Origin: Pectinophora gossypiella
Lineage: Eukaryota; Arthropoda; Insecta; Lepidoptera; Gelechiidae
Direction of reading: 5' to 3'
DNA: 64,000 bases
Assembly (NCBI RefSeq): GCF_024362695.1
Contig: NC_065424.1
Span: forward strand, 11,201,840 to 11,265,839
Below, piece after piece: positions 63,060 to 64,000 of the stretch; position 1 is the first letter of the stretch, and each line of letters begins with the position of its first letter. The position numbers were made by a program, and so were the translations under genes. Below the pieces are notes generated by a model that was not told the DNA's origin, made no database searches, and saw only the letters and a list, made by a program, of their open reading frames with translations.

Positions 63060-63300
63060 GCGGACAAAGACAAATTATGAAATTCTGATTACTAAATAAA
63101 CACAGGTCTAAAGGTGACAAAAAAGTTTTATTTTTTCTATTTAACTTATTAATCAATTTTAATAATGTAAAATATAATAAAAAGTGTGTCAAAACACGTC
63201 ACAGAAAAATGTGATAAAATGTCAGATAATTTTTTCGTTAGTTTTAGATCCGTCTTTATTTAGTAATTAGAATTTCATAATTTATCTTGAACCTAATCAT
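63060..63300. mobile_element. MITE-like element with inverted ends
   Basis: AAATTATGAAATTCTGATTAC at the left pairs with TAATTAGAATTTCATAATTT at the right; GGTCTAAAGG near the left resembles TAGATCC near the right. Related: 55321, 28084-28101/28438-28480. Confidence 0.65.
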
Positions 63301-63640
63301 CATCATCATCAATTTAAGAGCCACGCTCTTGTCTTGAACCTAATACACGACCCAATTATTCATAAAAGTGATATCAATATATATCATGCAGCAAGTTAAG
63401 TTATGTTAGATTTTTGGAGTTAGACTCTAAGGTGGTACATTATCCGTGCTGTCAAATGCTATGTAAAGGCTAAAAATAAAAATCTTAAAGCGCGTGCTAA
63501 ACAAAACACTAATGCCGATTCTGACAGACACTTCAGACAATTTTAGTTCAGTTTTCGGTCTTCCTTCCAGTAGTAATAAGTAAACAGCACTATTTACTGT
63601 AAGAGCTGTGTGTTTTCGTGAGGATGTGACGAGTGTGGGT
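63301..63640. other. btz intron, small RTE tail and unassigned sequence
   Basis: (CAT)n and AAGAGCCACGCTCTTGTC at 63298-63335 are a family 2 LINE tail. The rest is unassigned; no btz exon is recognised right of 62922. Confidence 0.4.
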
Positions 63641-63890
63641 CTATTAATACTATCGTGTAGGTTACAAGGTGGATTACCAACCTCAACAACCCTGGTGTCA
63701 GGGTTATTATTGTCCCGCTAAAGGCCCCTGACATGATTCATGTAACTACTAAGTACGTACAATGTGTGTGAGGGTGTGTGGAGGTAGGGGGAGTTATTAC
63801 TGAGCCGCCAAAGGCCCCTGACATGGCTCATGTAACGATTAGGTACAAGTAAGTAGGTATTAGTGTGTGTGTGTGTGTGTGTGTGCGAAT
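63640..63890 (-). repeat. S1 SINE tail fragments and GT microsatellite
   Basis: CTATCGTGTAGGTTACAAGG ... GGCCCCTGACATGATTCATG, a second partial copy AGCCGCCAAAGGCCCCTGAC at 63800, then (GT)n at 63861-63884. Confidence 0.65.
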
Positions 63891-64000
63891 GATTATTCTA
63901 TTTTTAAACTATAATAAAGTTTAGTTCGCCAGAATCAACGTAAAGAAAAAATAACGATGGAAAACCCTAGTACATAAATAAACTAAAGCTATATACACAT

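Overview
This is a eukaryotic, almost certainly lepidopteran (moth or butterfly) genomic window. The signs are short coding exons with GT-AG splice sites scattered through AT-rich, TE-packed introns, tRNA-derived SINEs of the kind common in Lepidoptera, LINE tails, mTA, hAT and TTAA-type MITEs, and a Helitron-like element ending in CTAG. There is no operon structure, CRISPR array or bacterial gene.

Two host genes lie convergently. (1) Plus strand, 2525-43262: a sugar transporter of the major facilitator superfamily (SLC2 / Tret1-like), seven exons with fully consistent splice phases, 458 codons before the stop; the first exon with the start codon lies upstream of the window or was not found. 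(2) Minus strand, 62922-50637: twelve exons with consistent phases coding the C-terminal 558 residues of a glutamine-rich protein that I identify as the Barentsz/CASC3 (MLN51) exon-junction-complex subunit, from a KRYSS.RQRP block and a GGVTYY block; the N-terminal eIF4A3-binding part lies beyond the right end. The genes are separated by 43263-50636, which holds the transporter 3' UTR, several MITEs and sequence I cannot assign.

The rest is mobile DNA. The best preserved element is a Tc1-type transposon (40489-42124) with an uninterrupted 342-aa DD34E transposase, 27-bp identical terminal inverted repeats and a TA target duplication, nested between inverted LTR-like arms (39380-39955 and 42200-42690) in the last transporter intron. 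Other families, named here for cross-reference: S1/S1b, S2, S3 and S4 (tRNA-headed SINEs); MITE-A (TIR starting CAGGGTGTTAGTGACATC, TA target); MITE-B (about 143 bp, TA target); MITE-C (about 320-370 bp, palindromic, ends GATTCCTG); MITE-D (hAT-like, 8-bp duplications, CGGATA iterons); MITE-E (152-bp foldback at CTGG); TTAA elements (piggyBac-like ends CACGTTGA/CACGTTAA); repeat R (ends GACGTGACTTATTG); and LINE fragments (RTE-like, Jockey/CR1-like, one with an RNase-H/zinc-knuckle tail).

Notable points: a decayed duplicate of transporter exon 2 with a one-base deletion but an intact donor site (12792-12870); a two-unit MITE-A dimer found twice as a whole with different flanks; a twin-primed SINE with a 14-bp target duplication; a LINE insertion ending in a perfect 23-bp hairpin about 40 bp before an exon; and a transporter that lacks the usual glutamines in transmembrane helix 7.
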